A DNA stretch of 64,000 bases from Xanthomonas sp. DAR 34887 (GCF_041245805.1 NZ_CP162490.1:2209001-2273000); one strand, 5' to 3'; shown: positions 16,234 through 27,075, counted from the first letter of the stretch. The notes: generated by a model from the letters alone, not told the origin. Numbers and translations: made by a program.

Positions 16234-19200
16234 ATGCTCGCGCGCTTCTTCATCGCCCGCCCGATCTTCGCCTGGGTGCTGGCGATCTGCATCATGGCCG
16301 CCGGCGCCATCGCCGTGTTCACCCTGCCGGTGGAGCAGTATCCGGACATCGCCCCGCCCGGGGTCAACGTCACCGCCACCTACAACGGCGCCTCGGCGCA
16401 GACGGTGGAGGACAGCGTCACCCAGGTGATCGAGCAGCAGATCAAGGGCATCGACCACCTGCTGTACTTCTCCTCGACCAGTTCCTCGTCCGGGCAGGCG
16501 CGGATCAGCATCACCTTCGACCAGGCCGCCAATCCCGACATCGCCCAGGTGCAGGTGCAGAACGCGGTCAACCAGGCGCTCAACCGCCTGCCGCAGGAAG
16601 TGCAGCAGCAGGGCGTGACCGTGTCCAAGTCGCAGGGCGACAGCCTGATGGCCGTGGCGCTGTACGACAGCACCGACCGGATGGACAACGTCGACATCTC
16701 CGACTACCTGATCAGCACCCTGCAGGATCCGATCAGCCGCATCAACGGCGTCGGCGAGATTAACGTGTTCGGCGCGCAGTACGCGATGCGCATCTGGCTG
16801 GACCCGCACAAGCTCAACGCCTACAACCTGATGCCCGGCGACGTGCGCAGCGCGATCGAGGCGCAGAACACCCAGGTCACCGCCGGCGAGCTCGGCGCGC
16901 TGCCCACCGGCGCCGACCAGGCGCTCAACGCCACGGTGACCGCGCAATCGCGGCTACAGACCCCGGAGCAGTTCCGCGGCATCATCCTGGCCACCCAGGC
17001 CGACGGTTCCAGCGTGCGCCTGGGCGACGTGGCGCGGGTGGAGATCGGCGCGGAGAACTACCAGAACAGCGCCACGCTCAACGGCCATCCGGCGTCCGGC
17101 TTCTCGGTGACGCTGTCCTCCGGCGCCAACGCGGTGGCCACGTCCGATGCGGTGCGCGCCACCATCGAACGGCTCAAGCCGACCTTCCCGCCGGGCATGG
17201 AAGTCGCCTACCCGCGCGACAGCACGCCGTTCGTGCGGATCTCGATCCAAGGCGTGGTGCACACCCTGGTCGAGGCGATCGTGCTGGTGGTGGTGGTGAT
17301 GTTCCTGTTCCTGCAGAACGGCCGCGCCACGCTGATCCCGGCGATCACCGTGCCGGTGGTGCTGCTGGGCACGTTCGGCATCCTCGCCGCGGCCGGCTTC
17401 ACCATCAACACCTTGACCCTGTTCGCGATGGTGCTGGCGATCGGCCTGCTGGTGGACGATGCGATCGTGGTGGTGGAGAACGTCGAGCGGATCATGCACG
17501 AGCAGCATCTGCCGCCGCGCGAGGCGACCGAGCAGTCGATGGGCGAGATCACCGGCGCGCTGATCGGCATCACCGTGGTGCTGGGCGCGGTGTTCCTGCC
17601 GATGGCGTTCTTCGGCGGTTCCACCGGCATCATCTACCGCCAGTTCTCGATCACCATCGCCTCGGCGATGGCGCTGTCGGCGCTGGTCGCGCTGACCCTG
17701 ACCCCGGCGCTGTGCGCGACCCTGCTCAAGCCGGTGGAAAAGGAACGCCAGCTCGGACGCTTCTTCCGCTGGTTCAACCGCGGCGTGGAGCGCAGCCAGC
17801 ACGCCTACCAGCGCCGGCTCGGCACGCTGCTGCGGCAGCCGCGGCGCTGGATGGCGCTGTACGTGGTGATCGTGCTGGCGATGGTCGCGCTGTACGCGCG
17901 CATGCCGACCGGCTTCCTGCCGGTGGAAGACCAGGGCCAGGTGCAGATCCAGTTCACCACGCCCGAGGGCACGCCGCTGGCCAAGACCGAGGCGCTGGGC
18001 CGGCGCATCAACCAGTACTTCATGGCCCACGAGAAGGACAACATCACCGCGGTCTTCATGGTGATCGGCCGCAACAACGCCGGCACCGGGCAGAACGCCG
18101 GCCAGGCCTTCGTCGCGCTCAAGCCGTGGGGCGAGCGCAATCGCGACAACACCGCGCAGGCGATCATCGATCGCGCCAATGCGTATTTCCGCGGCACCGC
18201 CGACGCCAAGATCAGCGTGCTGTCGCCGCCGGCGGTGCGTGGCCTGGGCCAGTCCAGCGGCTTCGAGCTGTGGATCCGCGACAGCGACGGCGCCGGCCGT
18301 CCGGCCCTGCTGAAGGCGCAGCAGCAGGTGCTGCAGGAGGCCGGCGACGATCCGCAGCTGACCGCGGTGCGGCTGAACGGGCTGGGCGACAAGGCGCAGC
18401 TGCAGGTGGACATCGACCAGGCCCAGGCCAGCGCGCTGGGCCTGGCGCAGAGCGACATCAATTCCACGCTGTCCACGGCGTGGGGCGGCAGCTACGTCAA
18501 CGACTTCGTCGACCGCGGCCGGGTCAAGCGCGTCTACGTGCAGGGCGATGCGCCGTACCGCGCGTTGCCGGACGACATCGGCCAGTGGTACGTGCGCGGC
18601 AAGGACGGGCAGATGGCGCCGTTCGCCAGCTTCGCCAGCACCCACTGGACCCGTGGGCCGCAGCTGCAGCAGCGGTTCAACGGCCTGCCAGCGTCGCAGA
18701 TCCAGGGCGGCGCCGCGGCCGGCAGCAGTTCCGGCGAGGCGATGCAGCGGATGCAGGCGCTGGTCGCCAAGCAGAAGGGCTTCGACCTGCAGTGGAGCGG
18801 CCTGTCCTACCAGGAGCAGCTGTCGAGCAACCAGACGCTGTGGCTGTACACCGCCTCGATCGTGTTCATTTTCCTATGCCTGGCGGCGCTGTACGAGAGC
18901 TGGTCGATTCCGGTGGCGGTGTTGCTGGTGATCCCGTTGGGCGTGCTCGGCACGGTCACCGCAACCACGTTGGCCGGCTTCGTCAACGACATCTATTTCC
19001 AGGTCGGCCTGCTGACCACGATCGGCCTGTCGGCGAAGAACGCGATCCTGATCGTGGAGTTCGCCGAAGCCGAGCAGCGCGCCGGGCGGCCGCTGCTGGA
19101 GGCGGCGCTGGAAGGCGCGCGACTGCGCCTGCGGCCGATCGTGATGACCTCGCTGGCGTTCGTCGCCGGCGTGCTGCCGCTGGCGCTGTCCACCGGCGCC

Positions 19201-19347
19201 GGCGCGTCCAGCCGCCGCGAGATCGGCGTCAGCGTGATCGGCGGCATGCTCTCGGGCACGCTGCTGGCGGTGCTGCTGGTGCCGTTGTTCTTCGTGCTGG
19301 TGCGGCGCCTGCTGCATGGCCGGGCGGCGGACGCGCAGGCCGGGTAG
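16234..19347 (+). CDS. RND multidrug efflux transporter (AcrB/MexB type)
   Basis: A 1037-residue proton-driven inner membrane pump. It begins MLARFFIARPIFAWVLAIC (TM1). The porter domain follows with the typical GVGEINVFGAQYAMRIWLDP. TM4 carries the essential Asp pair in IGLLVDDAIVVVENVER, and the second half has TM10 GLSAKNAILIVEFAE with the Lys partner. Length and both periplasmic loops are complete. It forms an operon with the upstream adaptor. No outer membrane factor gene follows (the next gene is apt), so the pump must borrow a TolC/OprM-like channel encoded elsewhere. Substrates are unknown. Confidence 0.96.
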   Translation: MLARFFIARPIFAWVLAICIMAAGAIAVFTLPVEQYPDIAPPGVNVTATYNGASAQTVEDSVTQVIEQQIKGIDHLLYFSSTSSSSGQARISITFDQAANPDIAQVQVQNAVNQALNRLPQEVQQQGVTVSKSQGDSLMAVALYDSTDRMDNVDISDYLISTLQDPISRINGVGEINVFGAQYAMRIWLDPHKLNAYNLMPGDVRSAIEAQNTQVTAGELGALPTGADQALNATVTAQSRLQTPEQFRGIILATQADGSSVRLGDVARVEIGAENYQNSATLNGHPASGFSVTLSSGANAVATSDAVRATIERLKPTFPPGMEVAYPRDSTPFVRISIQGVVHTLVEAIVLVVVVMFLFLQNGRATLIPAITVPVVLLGTFGILAAAGFTINTLTLFAMVLAIGLLVDDAIVVVENVERIMHEQHLPPREATEQSMGEITGALIGITVVLGAVFLPMAFFGGSTGIIYRQFSITIASAMALSALVALTLTPALCATLLKPVEKERQLGRFFRWFNRGVERSQHAYQRRLGTLLRQPRRWMALYVVIVLAMVALYARMPTGFLPVEDQGQVQIQFTTPEGTPLAKTEALGRRINQYFMAHEKDNITAVFMVIGRNNAGTGQNAGQAFVALKPWGERNRDNTAQAIIDRANAYFRGTADAKISVLSPPAVRGLGQSSGFELWIRDSDGAGRPALLKAQQQVLQEAGDDPQLTAVRLNGLGDKAQLQVDIDQAQASALGLAQSDINSTLSTAWGGSYVNDFVDRGRVKRVYVQGDAPYRALPDDIGQWYVRGKDGQMAPFASFASTHWTRGPQLQQRFNGLPASQIQGGAAAGSSSGEAMQRMQALVAKQKGFDLQWSGLSYQEQLSSNQTLWLYTASIVFIFLCLAALYESWSIPVAVLLVIPLGVLGTVTATTLAGFVNDIYFQVGLLTTIGLSAKNAILIVEFAEAEQRAGRPLLEAALEGARLRLRPIVMTSLAFVAGVLPLALSTGAGASSRREIGVSVIGGMLSGTLLAVLLVPLFFVLVRRLLHGRAADAQAG

Positions 19348-19428
19348 GCCGTAGACGGGCGATGCGGTGCCGCTGCGCGGCGCCGCATTGCGCCTAAAAT
19401 GAGCGCCTTCTCACGCTGCGATGCCCCG

Positions 19429-19986
19429 ATGAACGATTCCTCCTGCTGCGGCGCGCCCGGCGACGCACCGGCCCACTGGTCCGGCCGCATCCGCGATATC
19501 GCCGATTTCCCGAAGCCTGGCATCGTGTTCAAGGACATCACCCCGCTGCTGGCCGACGGCCCGGACTTCGCCTCGGCGGTGGACGAGATGGCGCGTCCCT
19601 GGCGCACCACGCCGCTGGACGCGGTGCTGGGCATCGAGTCGCGCGGCTTCATCCTGGGCGCGGCGCTGGCGCACGAACTGCGCACCGGGTTCGTGCCGAT
19701 CCGCAAGCCGGGCAAGCTGCCGGGCAGGACGGTGAGCCAGGACTACACGCTGGAATACGGCAGCGACCGCATCGAGATGCACGCCGACGCGTTGCCCGCC
19801 GGCGCGCGGGTGCTGATCGTCGACGATGTGCTCGCCACCGGCGGCACCTTGCGCGCCGCATTGTTGCTGGCGCGGCAACTGCAGTTGGAGATCGTCGGCG
19901 CGGTGGTGCTGATCGAACTGCAGGCGCTGCAGGGGCGCGAGCGCTGGAGCGATGCAGTGCCACTGTTGGCGACACTGGCCTATTAG
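19429..19986 (+). CDS. apt: Adenine phosphoribosyltransferase
   Basis: A 185-residue purine-salvage enzyme that makes AMP from adenine and PRPP. The conserved start of the fold is RIRDIADFPKPGIVFKDITP (about 19-38). LGIESRGFILGAALA lies in the middle, and the PRPP-binding loop is VLIVDDVLATGGTL. An ATG 30 bp upstream is in frame but sits in a CCTAAAATG context that looks like a -10 hexamer (TAAAAT at 19395), so the later ATG was used; it also gives the usual length of this enzyme in the genus. Transcribed alone. Confidence 0.93.
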   Translation: MNDSSCCGAPGDAPAHWSGRIRDIADFPKPGIVFKDITPLLADGPDFASAVDEMARPWRTTPLDAVLGIESRGFILGAALAHELRTGFVPIRKPGKLPGRTVSQDYTLEYGSDRIEMHADALPAGARVLIVDDVLATGGTLRAALLLARQLQLEIVGAVVLIELQALQGRERWSDAVPLLATLAY

Positions 19987-20074
19987 CGCGAACCGGGGGG
20001 CGGATGGCCGGCGTCGCGCGCGGGCGCGGTCCGGCGCGCATGGCGATGGCGACTGGCTACCGCGGCAGTTTCCC

Positions 20075-20160
20075 TGTAGGAGCGGCTTCAGCCGCGGCGA
20101 ACGAAGCCATGACGCTATCCCGCCTCGGTGGCAGTCGGGACTGAAGTCCCTCCCACAGTG
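20075..20160. repeat. REP-type palindromes (types A and B)
   Basis: Type A, TGTAGGAGCGGCTTCAGCCGC (core palindrome GCGGCTTCAGCCGC), is at 20075-20098. A type B element, GTCGGGACTGAAGTCCCTCC (20134-20160, read on the other strand as GGAGGGACTTCAGTCCCGAC), follows. They begin a 744-bp stretch without genes that also contains the MITE-like element below. Confidence 0.85.
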
Positions 20161-20193
20161 CACCCAGCCGGCTCGCCACGAGCCCTTGTGCCA

Positions 20194-20530
20194 GCGACTT
20201 CAGGGCACCACTAATAACTCCATTCCTGAAGCCGCACGCTGCGCGTGGCGATGGCGTGTTCCTCCTTTCTGTCGCGGCTGAAGCCGCTCCTATAAGAGCA
20301 CGGCGCGCATGTGTAGGAGCGGCTTCAGCCGCGACAGGAGAACGAAGTGGCCGTGATGCCAAGGCGTTCATGAAAAACGCGGCCGCAACGCCACCGTCTA
20401 CTGCCAATGCGCCTTTGCCACTCATGGCATCTGGAACATATCGATGCCAGAACCTGCAGGCTGGGCGTATCGGCATCTCGCACGTGCATCGCCATGCTTC
20501 TGGGGGTTATTAGAGGTGCCCTTCAGTCGC
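20194..20530. mobile_element. MITE-like element, copy 1, with terminal inverted repeats
   Basis: A 337-bp non-coding unit bounded by near-perfect inverted repeats. The left end is GCGACTTCAGGGCACCACTA followed by ATAACTCC; the right end is GGGGTTATTAGAGGTGCCC followed by TTCAGTCGC. Inside, a REP type A pair in opposite orientation lies at 20271-20338. The unit aligns nearly end to end with 26483-26822 and with a truncated copy at 54335-54501. No transposase gene is present, so movement would need an enzyme from elsewhere. No clear target-site duplication was identified by eye. Confidence 0.7.
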
Positions 20531-20730
20531 GATGAGCGGAGCTGTCCAGTTGCCGGGCTTCGAAAGCGATCGTGACGGATGCGCCGATGGCGCCGCAGGC
20601 AAACGCGCGCCGCCGAGGCAGTGATGTCGTTGCGCGGCTGAATGTGTCAACCGCGCGCATTCGCCGGCGAACTGCACGGCTTACCGTCTTGCGCATGCGA
20701 TCTGCATGCGACGCGACGGGTGGTGGCACG

Positions 20731-21075
20731 ATGAACGGACAAACGCTCCTGCTGGCCGCGGCGGCCGCATTCGCGTCGGCCAAGCTGGTTTCGGCGTTGC
20801 TGGTGGCGATCTGGCCGGGCGGCATGGCGGCGATCGCCGCATCGCGCCTCGGCCGCTGTGTCTACGCCAGCGGCAGGACCACGCCGGTGCTGCTGGCGCT
20901 GACCCTGCTGCTGTATGCGGTGCTGTTCCAGCCGCCGGCGCAGCTGCGCGCCTGGTTGGCGCTGGCCTTGCTGCTGTGCGCGGCGCTGGCGCTGCCGATC
21001 CATCTGCGCCGCAGCCGGCGCGGCGCGGGCGGGGCATATCCGCGGCAGTGGTCGCGGTTCGTGCGGCTGCGCTGA
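20731..21075 (+). CDS. Small hydrophobic membrane protein, unknown function
   Basis: A 114-residue protein not recognised by family. Three hydrophobic segments are visible: LLLAAAAAFASAKLVSALLV (about 5-24), TPVLLALTLLLYAVLF (about 52-67) and LRAWLALALLLCAALALPI (about 73-91), followed by a strongly basic tail (RRSRRG, then RQWSRFVRLR). The ATG at 20731 is preferred over upstream in-frame starts that would add a non-hydrophobic leader. It stands alone between the repeat region and the convergent gene at 21199. The assignment as a gene rests mainly on its membrane-protein pattern. Confidence 0.5.
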   Translation: MNGQTLLLAAAAAFASAKLVSALLVAIWPGGMAAIAASRLGRCVYASGRTTPVLLALTLLLYAVLFQPPAQLRAWLALALLLCAALALPIHLRRSRRGAGGAYPRQWSRFVRLR

Positions 21076-21198
21076 GCCCGTCGAGCGCGAAGCACCGACG
21101 TCCCGTACGCCTTGGGCCGATCGTTGATGGGCGACCGGCCGTCGCGGCAACGTGCTCGCAGGCCCAGGTCGCGATCGTGGCCGCGCCACGTCGCTGCG

Positions 21199-21717
21199 TC
21201 AGTGCGGATAGACCACCGTTTCCAGGCTGGGGTCGGCATAGGCGTCGGCGTGGCTCAGGTGCCCATCGAACGGGCCGACCTTGCAGATCCGGCCTTCGTG
21301 CGTGAACACCAGTTGCAGTCCGTGTTCCTGTTCCCAATCGCAGTTGCATTCCAGGCTGATGCGGATGCGGCCGTCGCGGTAGCGGCTGGCATAGGCCTCG
21401 CTGCCTAACTGGACGTGCTGCCAGACCTGTGCCGGTCCGTCGATGTGGGGCGAGGGCAGGCCGTGTTGCGCGTACACCGCGTGCATGCGCCGGTAGTAGG
21501 CGAACACGTCCGCCGCGGCGGCATCCAGGACCGCCTGGTCGATGCGCAGGAACGCGGCGATGGCGGCGCCGAAGTCGGCCTGCGCCGCATCGGCGGCATA
21601 GTCCTCGAGGACGAAGCTGCAGTCGTGGCGCAGCCATCGCACCGGCACCGCGGCGCTCCAGGCGCTGCCGTCCTCGTCTTCCTCCAGCGAATCCAGGATC
21701 TGCGCCAGCGCGGTCAC
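21199..21717 (-). CDS. Conserved protein of unknown function coupled to dbpA
   Basis: A 172-residue acidic protein, not confidently assigned; the C-terminal half (RDGRIRISLECNCDWEQEHG, LQLVFTHEGRICKVG) resembles DUF6985-like cytosolic proteins. It starts with GTG, which shares the bases GTGA with the dbpA stop (overlap 21714-21717), so translation should be coupled to the helicase gene. No signal peptide or membrane segment is seen. The alternative is an internal start further in, but the GTG at the overlap gives a continuous, protein-like sequence (VTALAQILDSLEEDEDG). Confidence 0.75.
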   Translation of the reverse strand: MTALAQILDSLEEDEDGSAWSAAVPVRWLRHDCSFVLEDYAADAAQADFGAAIAAFLRIDQAVLDAAAADVFAYYRRMHAVYAQHGLPSPHIDGPAQVWQHVQLGSEAYASRYRDGRIRISLECNCDWEQEHGLQLVFTHEGRICKVGPFDGHLSHADAYADPSLETVVYPH

Positions 21718-23090
21718 AGCTTGCCGACCCGGAACCGGCGGCCCTTGATCTTGCCTGCCTGCAGCTGGGCCAGCGCCCGGCTTGCGTGCTCGCGGGCGAT
21801 GGCGACATAGGAGCGGGTGGCGTAGATCGCGATCTTGCCGATCGCCGCGCCAGACAGGCCGGCGTCGCCGGTCAGCGCGCCGAGGATGTCGCCGGCGCGC
21901 AGCTTGTCGGTCTTGCCGCCGTCGATGCGCAGCGTGACCATCGCCGCCTGCGGCAACTGCGCCGGGCGCGCGGTGGCCAGCGGCGCGCGCGACCAGCGCA
22001 GCGGCTGGCCCTGTTCGGCCTCCAGCGCCTGCGCGCGCGCCAGCTCGCGCGGCGCCACCAGGCTCAGTGCCAGGCCATGCTTGCCGGCGCGCGCGGTGCG
22101 GCCGATGCGGTGGCGGTAGGTTTCGGTATCGGTCGGCAGTTCGTAGTTGAGCACCGCCGCCAGGTCTTCCACGTCCAGCCCGCGCGCGGCCACGTCGCTG
22201 GCGACCAGCACGTTGCAGCTGCGGTTGACGAAGCGCACCAGCACCTCGTCGCGGTCGCGCTGTTCCATGTCGCCGTGCAGCGCCAGCGCCGAGAAGCCGA
22301 ACTGCTGCAGCGAGCCGGCGACCTCGTCGACCTCCTTGCGGGTGTTGCAGAACACCACGCTGGATTCGGGGGTGAAGCGCAGCAGCAGTCCGGCCACCGC
22401 CTTCTGCCGGTAGGTGGGGTCGACTTCGAAGAACTGCTGCTCGATCTCCGGCGCGCTGTCGGCGCCTTCGATGGTGATGTCCACCGGTTCCTTCAGCAGC
22501 TCGCGCGCCAGGGTGCGGATCGCCTCGGGAAAGGTGGCCGAGAACAGCAGACTCTGGCGGTGCTTGGCGCAGCGGCTGGCGATCTCGCGGATCGGCTCCT
22601 CGAAGCCCATGTCGAGCATGCGGTCGCCTTCGTCCAGCACCAGCGTGCGCACCCCGCCCAGATGCAGCGCGCGCTTGCGCGCCAGCTCCTGGATGCGGCC
22701 GGGCGTGCCGACCACCACCTGCGGGTCGTGCGCCTCCAGCGAGGCCAGCTGCGGACCCAGCGGCATGCCGCCGGTCAGCACCACCAGTTTCATGTTGGGA
22801 ATGCCGGTGGCCAGCTTGCGCAGCTGCTTGCCGACCTGGTCGGCCAGTTCGCGGGTCGGGCACAGCACAAGCGCCTGCGCGCGGGTCAGTGCCGGATCCA
22901 GCTTGTGCAACAGGCCCAGGCCGAACGCCGCGGTCTTGCCGCTGCCGGTGGGCGCCTGCACGATGACGTCCTGGCCGGCCAGGATCGGCGGCAGGCTCTG
23001 CGCCTGCACCGGGGTCATCGTGGTGTAGCCGAGCGCGTCGATGCCCGGCGCCAGCGCCGGGGAGAGGGACAGGGTGGCGAAATCGTTCAT
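21714..23090 (-). CDS. dbpA: ATP-dependent RNA helicase DbpA
   Basis: A 458-residue DEAD-box helicase that acts in 50S ribosome assembly at 23S rRNA hairpin 92. Q motif TTMTPVQAQSLP (23-34), Walker A APTGSGKT (46-53), motif II DEGD (153-156) in place of the usual DEAD, SAT (184-186), then the RecA-like second domain with HRIGRTARAGK. The C-terminal RNA-binding domain runs from about residue 385 (LRIDGGKTDKLRAGDILGAL to KGRRFRVGKL) and identifies DbpA rather than RhlE/RhlB. The Ala to Gly change in motif II is unusual but keeps both acidic residues. Confidence 0.94.
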   Translation of the reverse strand: MNDFATLSLSPALAPGIDALGYTTMTPVQAQSLPPILAGQDVIVQAPTGSGKTAAFGLGLLHKLDPALTRAQALVLCPTRELADQVGKQLRKLATGIPNMKLVVLTGGMPLGPQLASLEAHDPQVVVGTPGRIQELARKRALHLGGVRTLVLDEGDRMLDMGFEEPIREIASRCAKHRQSLLFSATFPEAIRTLARELLKEPVDITIEGADSAPEIEQQFFEVDPTYRQKAVAGLLLRFTPESSVVFCNTRKEVDEVAGSLQQFGFSALALHGDMEQRDRDEVLVRFVNRSCNVLVASDVAARGLDVEDLAAVLNYELPTDTETYRHRIGRTARAGKHGLALSLVAPRELARAQALEAEQGQPLRWSRAPLATARPAQLPQAAMVTLRIDGGKTDKLRAGDILGALTGDAGLSGAAIGKIAIYATRSYVAIAREHASRALAQLQAGKIKGRRFRVGKL

Positions 23091-23115
23091 GCGGCATTTT
23101 AGCCATTGAACGGCC

Positions 23116-23206
23116 GGGATTCGGGAGTGGGGATCCGGGATTGGTTGCTCCTGCGACGCAGGGAGTCGCGCGTTGCCTTCGTAGGAGCGGCTTCAGCCGC
23201 GACAGG
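23116..23206. repeat. GGGATT-type repeat and REP palindrome
   Basis: GGGATTCGGGAGTGGGGATC and the following CGGGATTGG (23116-23143) are degenerate GGGATT heptamers. At 23181-23206 there is a full REP type A palindrome GTAGGAGCGGCTTCAGCCGC. They lie in the 197-bp gap between dbpA and the hydrolase gene, directly upstream of dbpA. Confidence 0.75.
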
Positions 23207-23287
23207 CAGTCCGGTGAGGCCTGTCGTGGTGAAGCCTGGAAAGGCGCCAGGAACCGCTCCCGCAACACGTGTCGCCGCTGGTGGCGC

Positions 23288-23977
23288 TCAGCCCAGCGTG
23301 TCCAGCCAGTCGGCGATGGCGCGTGCGCTGGCGGCAGGCGCGGTCTGCAGCAGCAGGTGCGGACCGGGCAATTCGATGCACCGGGCGCCGGCGATGCCGG
23401 CGAGGATCAGGGTGCCTGCCGAGCGATGCATCAGCCGGTCGTGACTGGCGCGCAGGTACAGGGTCGGCACGGCGACGTCGCCGAGGCGAGCGCTGACGTC
23501 GACGCGCAGCGCGCTGGCCGCGCGCTCGCGCAGCACCGCAGGTGCGATCCGGCGCAGCGCACGTATCAGTTGCGTTTCCAGCTCGGGCGTGGACCAGCGT
23601 CCCAGCAGCGACCAGCGCAAGGCAGCCATGGGCAGGCGATGCGTGGGCGCCAGGCGGGTCAGCGCCGCGAACGGCGCCAGCACCGGGACCGGGTTGTGGG
23701 CAAAGGTGGTGGACAGCACCAGACCGGCCAATCCAGCCGGGCGTTGCGCGGCGATCGACAGGGCGACGGGGCCGGAGAACGATTCGCCGAGCAGGACGAA
23801 GCGCTGCTGCGGCAGTGACTGCCATGCCAGTTGCTCCAGCTCCGCGTACGTCGCCGATCGGTCGCTCGGATACGCCACCACCGTCACCTGCGCGAAGTAG
23901 CGCCGGGCTTCGGCGGCGAAGGCGCTCAGCAGGGCCGTGGTGCCGTCCAGGCCTGGCAGGATGACGAGCGCCGTCAT
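23288..23977 (-). CDS. Small alpha/beta hydrolase
   Basis: A 229-residue cytoplasmic alpha/beta hydrolase without signal peptide. Oxyanion region LPGLDGTTALL (7-17), nucleophile elbow GESFSG (Ser near residue 66), acidic residue in YLRASHDRLM and a C-terminal His in LPGPHLLL complete a plausible triad. Length is short for the fold but all core strands appear present. The substrate is unknown. It is monocistronic and faces away from uup, with the 94-residue unknown gene in between on the same strand. Confidence 0.8.
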   Translation of the reverse strand: MTALVILPGLDGTTALLSAFAAEARRYFAQVTVVAYPSDRSATYAELEQLAWQSLPQQRFVLLGESFSGPVALSIAAQRPAGLAGLVLSTTFAHNPVPVLAPFAALTRLAPTHRLPMAALRWSLLGRWSTPELETQLIRALRRIAPAVLRERAASALRVDVSARLGDVAVPTLYLRASHDRLMHRSAGTLILAGIAGARCIELPGPHLLLQTAPAASARAIADWLDTLG

Positions 23978-24094
23978 CGCCGAGACGGCATCCGGCAGAC
24001 GGCCGCAGCAGGACGGCGACGGAGCGGGGGCACGGCGAACAAGCGGACAGCTCCAGGCGCGGGGAGGGCGCAGTCTAGCGGGTTGCCGACCGCC

Positions 24095-24379
24095 CTAATC
24101 CGCTTCCGGCGCCAGGCCGAGTTCGGCCACCTTGCGCACGAAGGCGCGATAGCTGGTCTCGGCGATCCCGGTCACTGCGCCGGCCCTCGGCGCAAGATCC
24201 GCCGGCCCGTCGTCCAGGTGCAGCAGCAACCGATGGAACCAGGGATTGGGGTGGTGGATGTCGAGTTCGGTGTCCACCCGGTAGCCCTGGTCGCCGCAGC
24301 CCGCATGCAGAAGTTCGATCAGCGCGTCGCAGGCGTCGTCGATGTTGCCGGCGCCGAACTGCGCCTCGATCCGCTCCAT
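24095..24379 (-). CDS. Small conserved hypothetical protein
   Basis: A 94-residue soluble protein, family not recognised. It starts MERIEAQFGAGNIDDACDAL and has an acidic and His-rich centre (TELDIHHPNPWFHRLLLHLD) and a helical end (SYRAFVRKVAELGL). In-frame sequence upstream of this ATG is Pro/Arg-rich and not protein-like, so the start at 24379 was used. It is divergent from uup across 92 bp and on the same strand as the hydrolase gene that follows it. Confidence 0.6.
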   Translation of the reverse strand: MERIEAQFGAGNIDDACDALIELLHAGCGDQGYRVDTELDIHHPNPWFHRLLLHLDDGPADLAPRAGAVTGIAETSYRAFVRKVAELGLAPEAD

Positions 24380-24471
24380 CGGGATGCGCAGCGTGCGGCG
24401 GCGGTGGCCGCTGCGCGGGGCCGGCGACGCGTTCGGGTTCGGCGAAGGGCGCATCCACGTACAATAGCCCA

Positions 24472-26361
<1,890 letters not shown>

Positions 26362-26417
26362 CGGCGCTTGGTGGTGCCGGGTTTTTGCTACAGGTGCTAG
26401 CCATTGGATGGCCGAGT

Positions 26418-26445
26418 GCACTGTAGGAGGGATCTCAGTCCCGAC
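26418..26445. repeat. REP type B palindrome
   Basis: GCACTGTAGGAGGGATCTCA followed by GTCCCGAC. It is the type B variant (GGGAC/GTCCC arms) seen also at 20134, 26854 and 26965. It opens a 779-bp gene-free stretch between uup and the barstar gene. Confidence 0.75.
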
Positions 26446-26482
26446 GGCATCCGAAGCCGGAGAGCCCACCGCTTCGCTCGTC

Positions 26483-26822
26483 GCGACTGAAGGGCGCCTC
26501 TAACAACTCCATTCCGGAAGCTGCACGCTGCGCGAGGCGATGGCGTGTTCCTTTTTTCTGTCGCGGCTGAAGCCGCTCCTACACATGCGTGCCGTGCTCT
26601 TGTAGGAGCGGCTTCAGCCGCGACAGGAGGACGAAGTGGCCATGATGCCAAGGCGTCCATGAAAAACGCGGCCGCGACGCCACCAAGTCCACCGTCAATG
26701 CGCCTTTGCCGCTCCATGGCATCGCGAACGTATCGATGCCCGAACCTGCGGGCTGTGCGTGTCGGCGTCTCGCAAGTGCATCGACATGCTTTTGGGGGTT
26801 ATTAGAAGCGCCCTGAAGTTGC
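26483..26822. mobile_element. MITE-like element, copy 2
   Basis: A 340-bp non-coding unit. The left end GCGACTGAAGGGCGCCTCTA followed by ACAACTCC is the inverted repeat of the right end GGGGTTATTAGAAGCGCCC followed by TGAAGTTGC. The interior matches copy 1 (20194-20530) along its length, including the inverted REP pair (26560-26583 and 26601-26627), the segment AAAAACGCGGCCGC and the segment before the right end. Copies differ by scattered substitutions, so they are not recent duplicates. Confidence 0.7.
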
Positions 26823-26853
26823 TCCCACAGGGAGCTCGCGCCGAGTTGGGCAG

Positions 26854-27075
26854 GTGCACTGTGGGAGGGATTTCTGACTCGACCCGATTCGGTTGCAGCG
26901 ACTTCGCCATTTCGTTTGTCGCGGCTGAAGCCGCTCCTACAAAGGCGCGCGGCCAGTGCGCCGGGTGCACTGTGGGAGGGACTTCAGTCCCGACGCGACC
27001 CTGTCGGGGCGACTTCGCCAGCGCGTTTGTCGCGGCTGAAGCCGCTCCTACAAAAGCTCGTGGCCGGCGCGTCTG
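26854..27075. repeat. Tandem 111-bp duplication built from REP type B plus type A
   Basis: Two direct units (26854-26964 and 26965-27075). Each has GTGCACTGTGGGAGGGA, a GCGACTTCGCCA segment and a TGTCGCGGCTGAAGCCGCTC palindrome (26917-26941, 27028-27052). The arrangement is a typical bacterial interspersed mosaic element. No gene is seen from here to 27140. Confidence 0.8.

Noticed and set aside
19395..19431. Upstream ATG of apt at 19399
   Set aside because: It lies in CCTAAAATG, which looks like a -10 hexamer. The later ATG gives the family-typical length.
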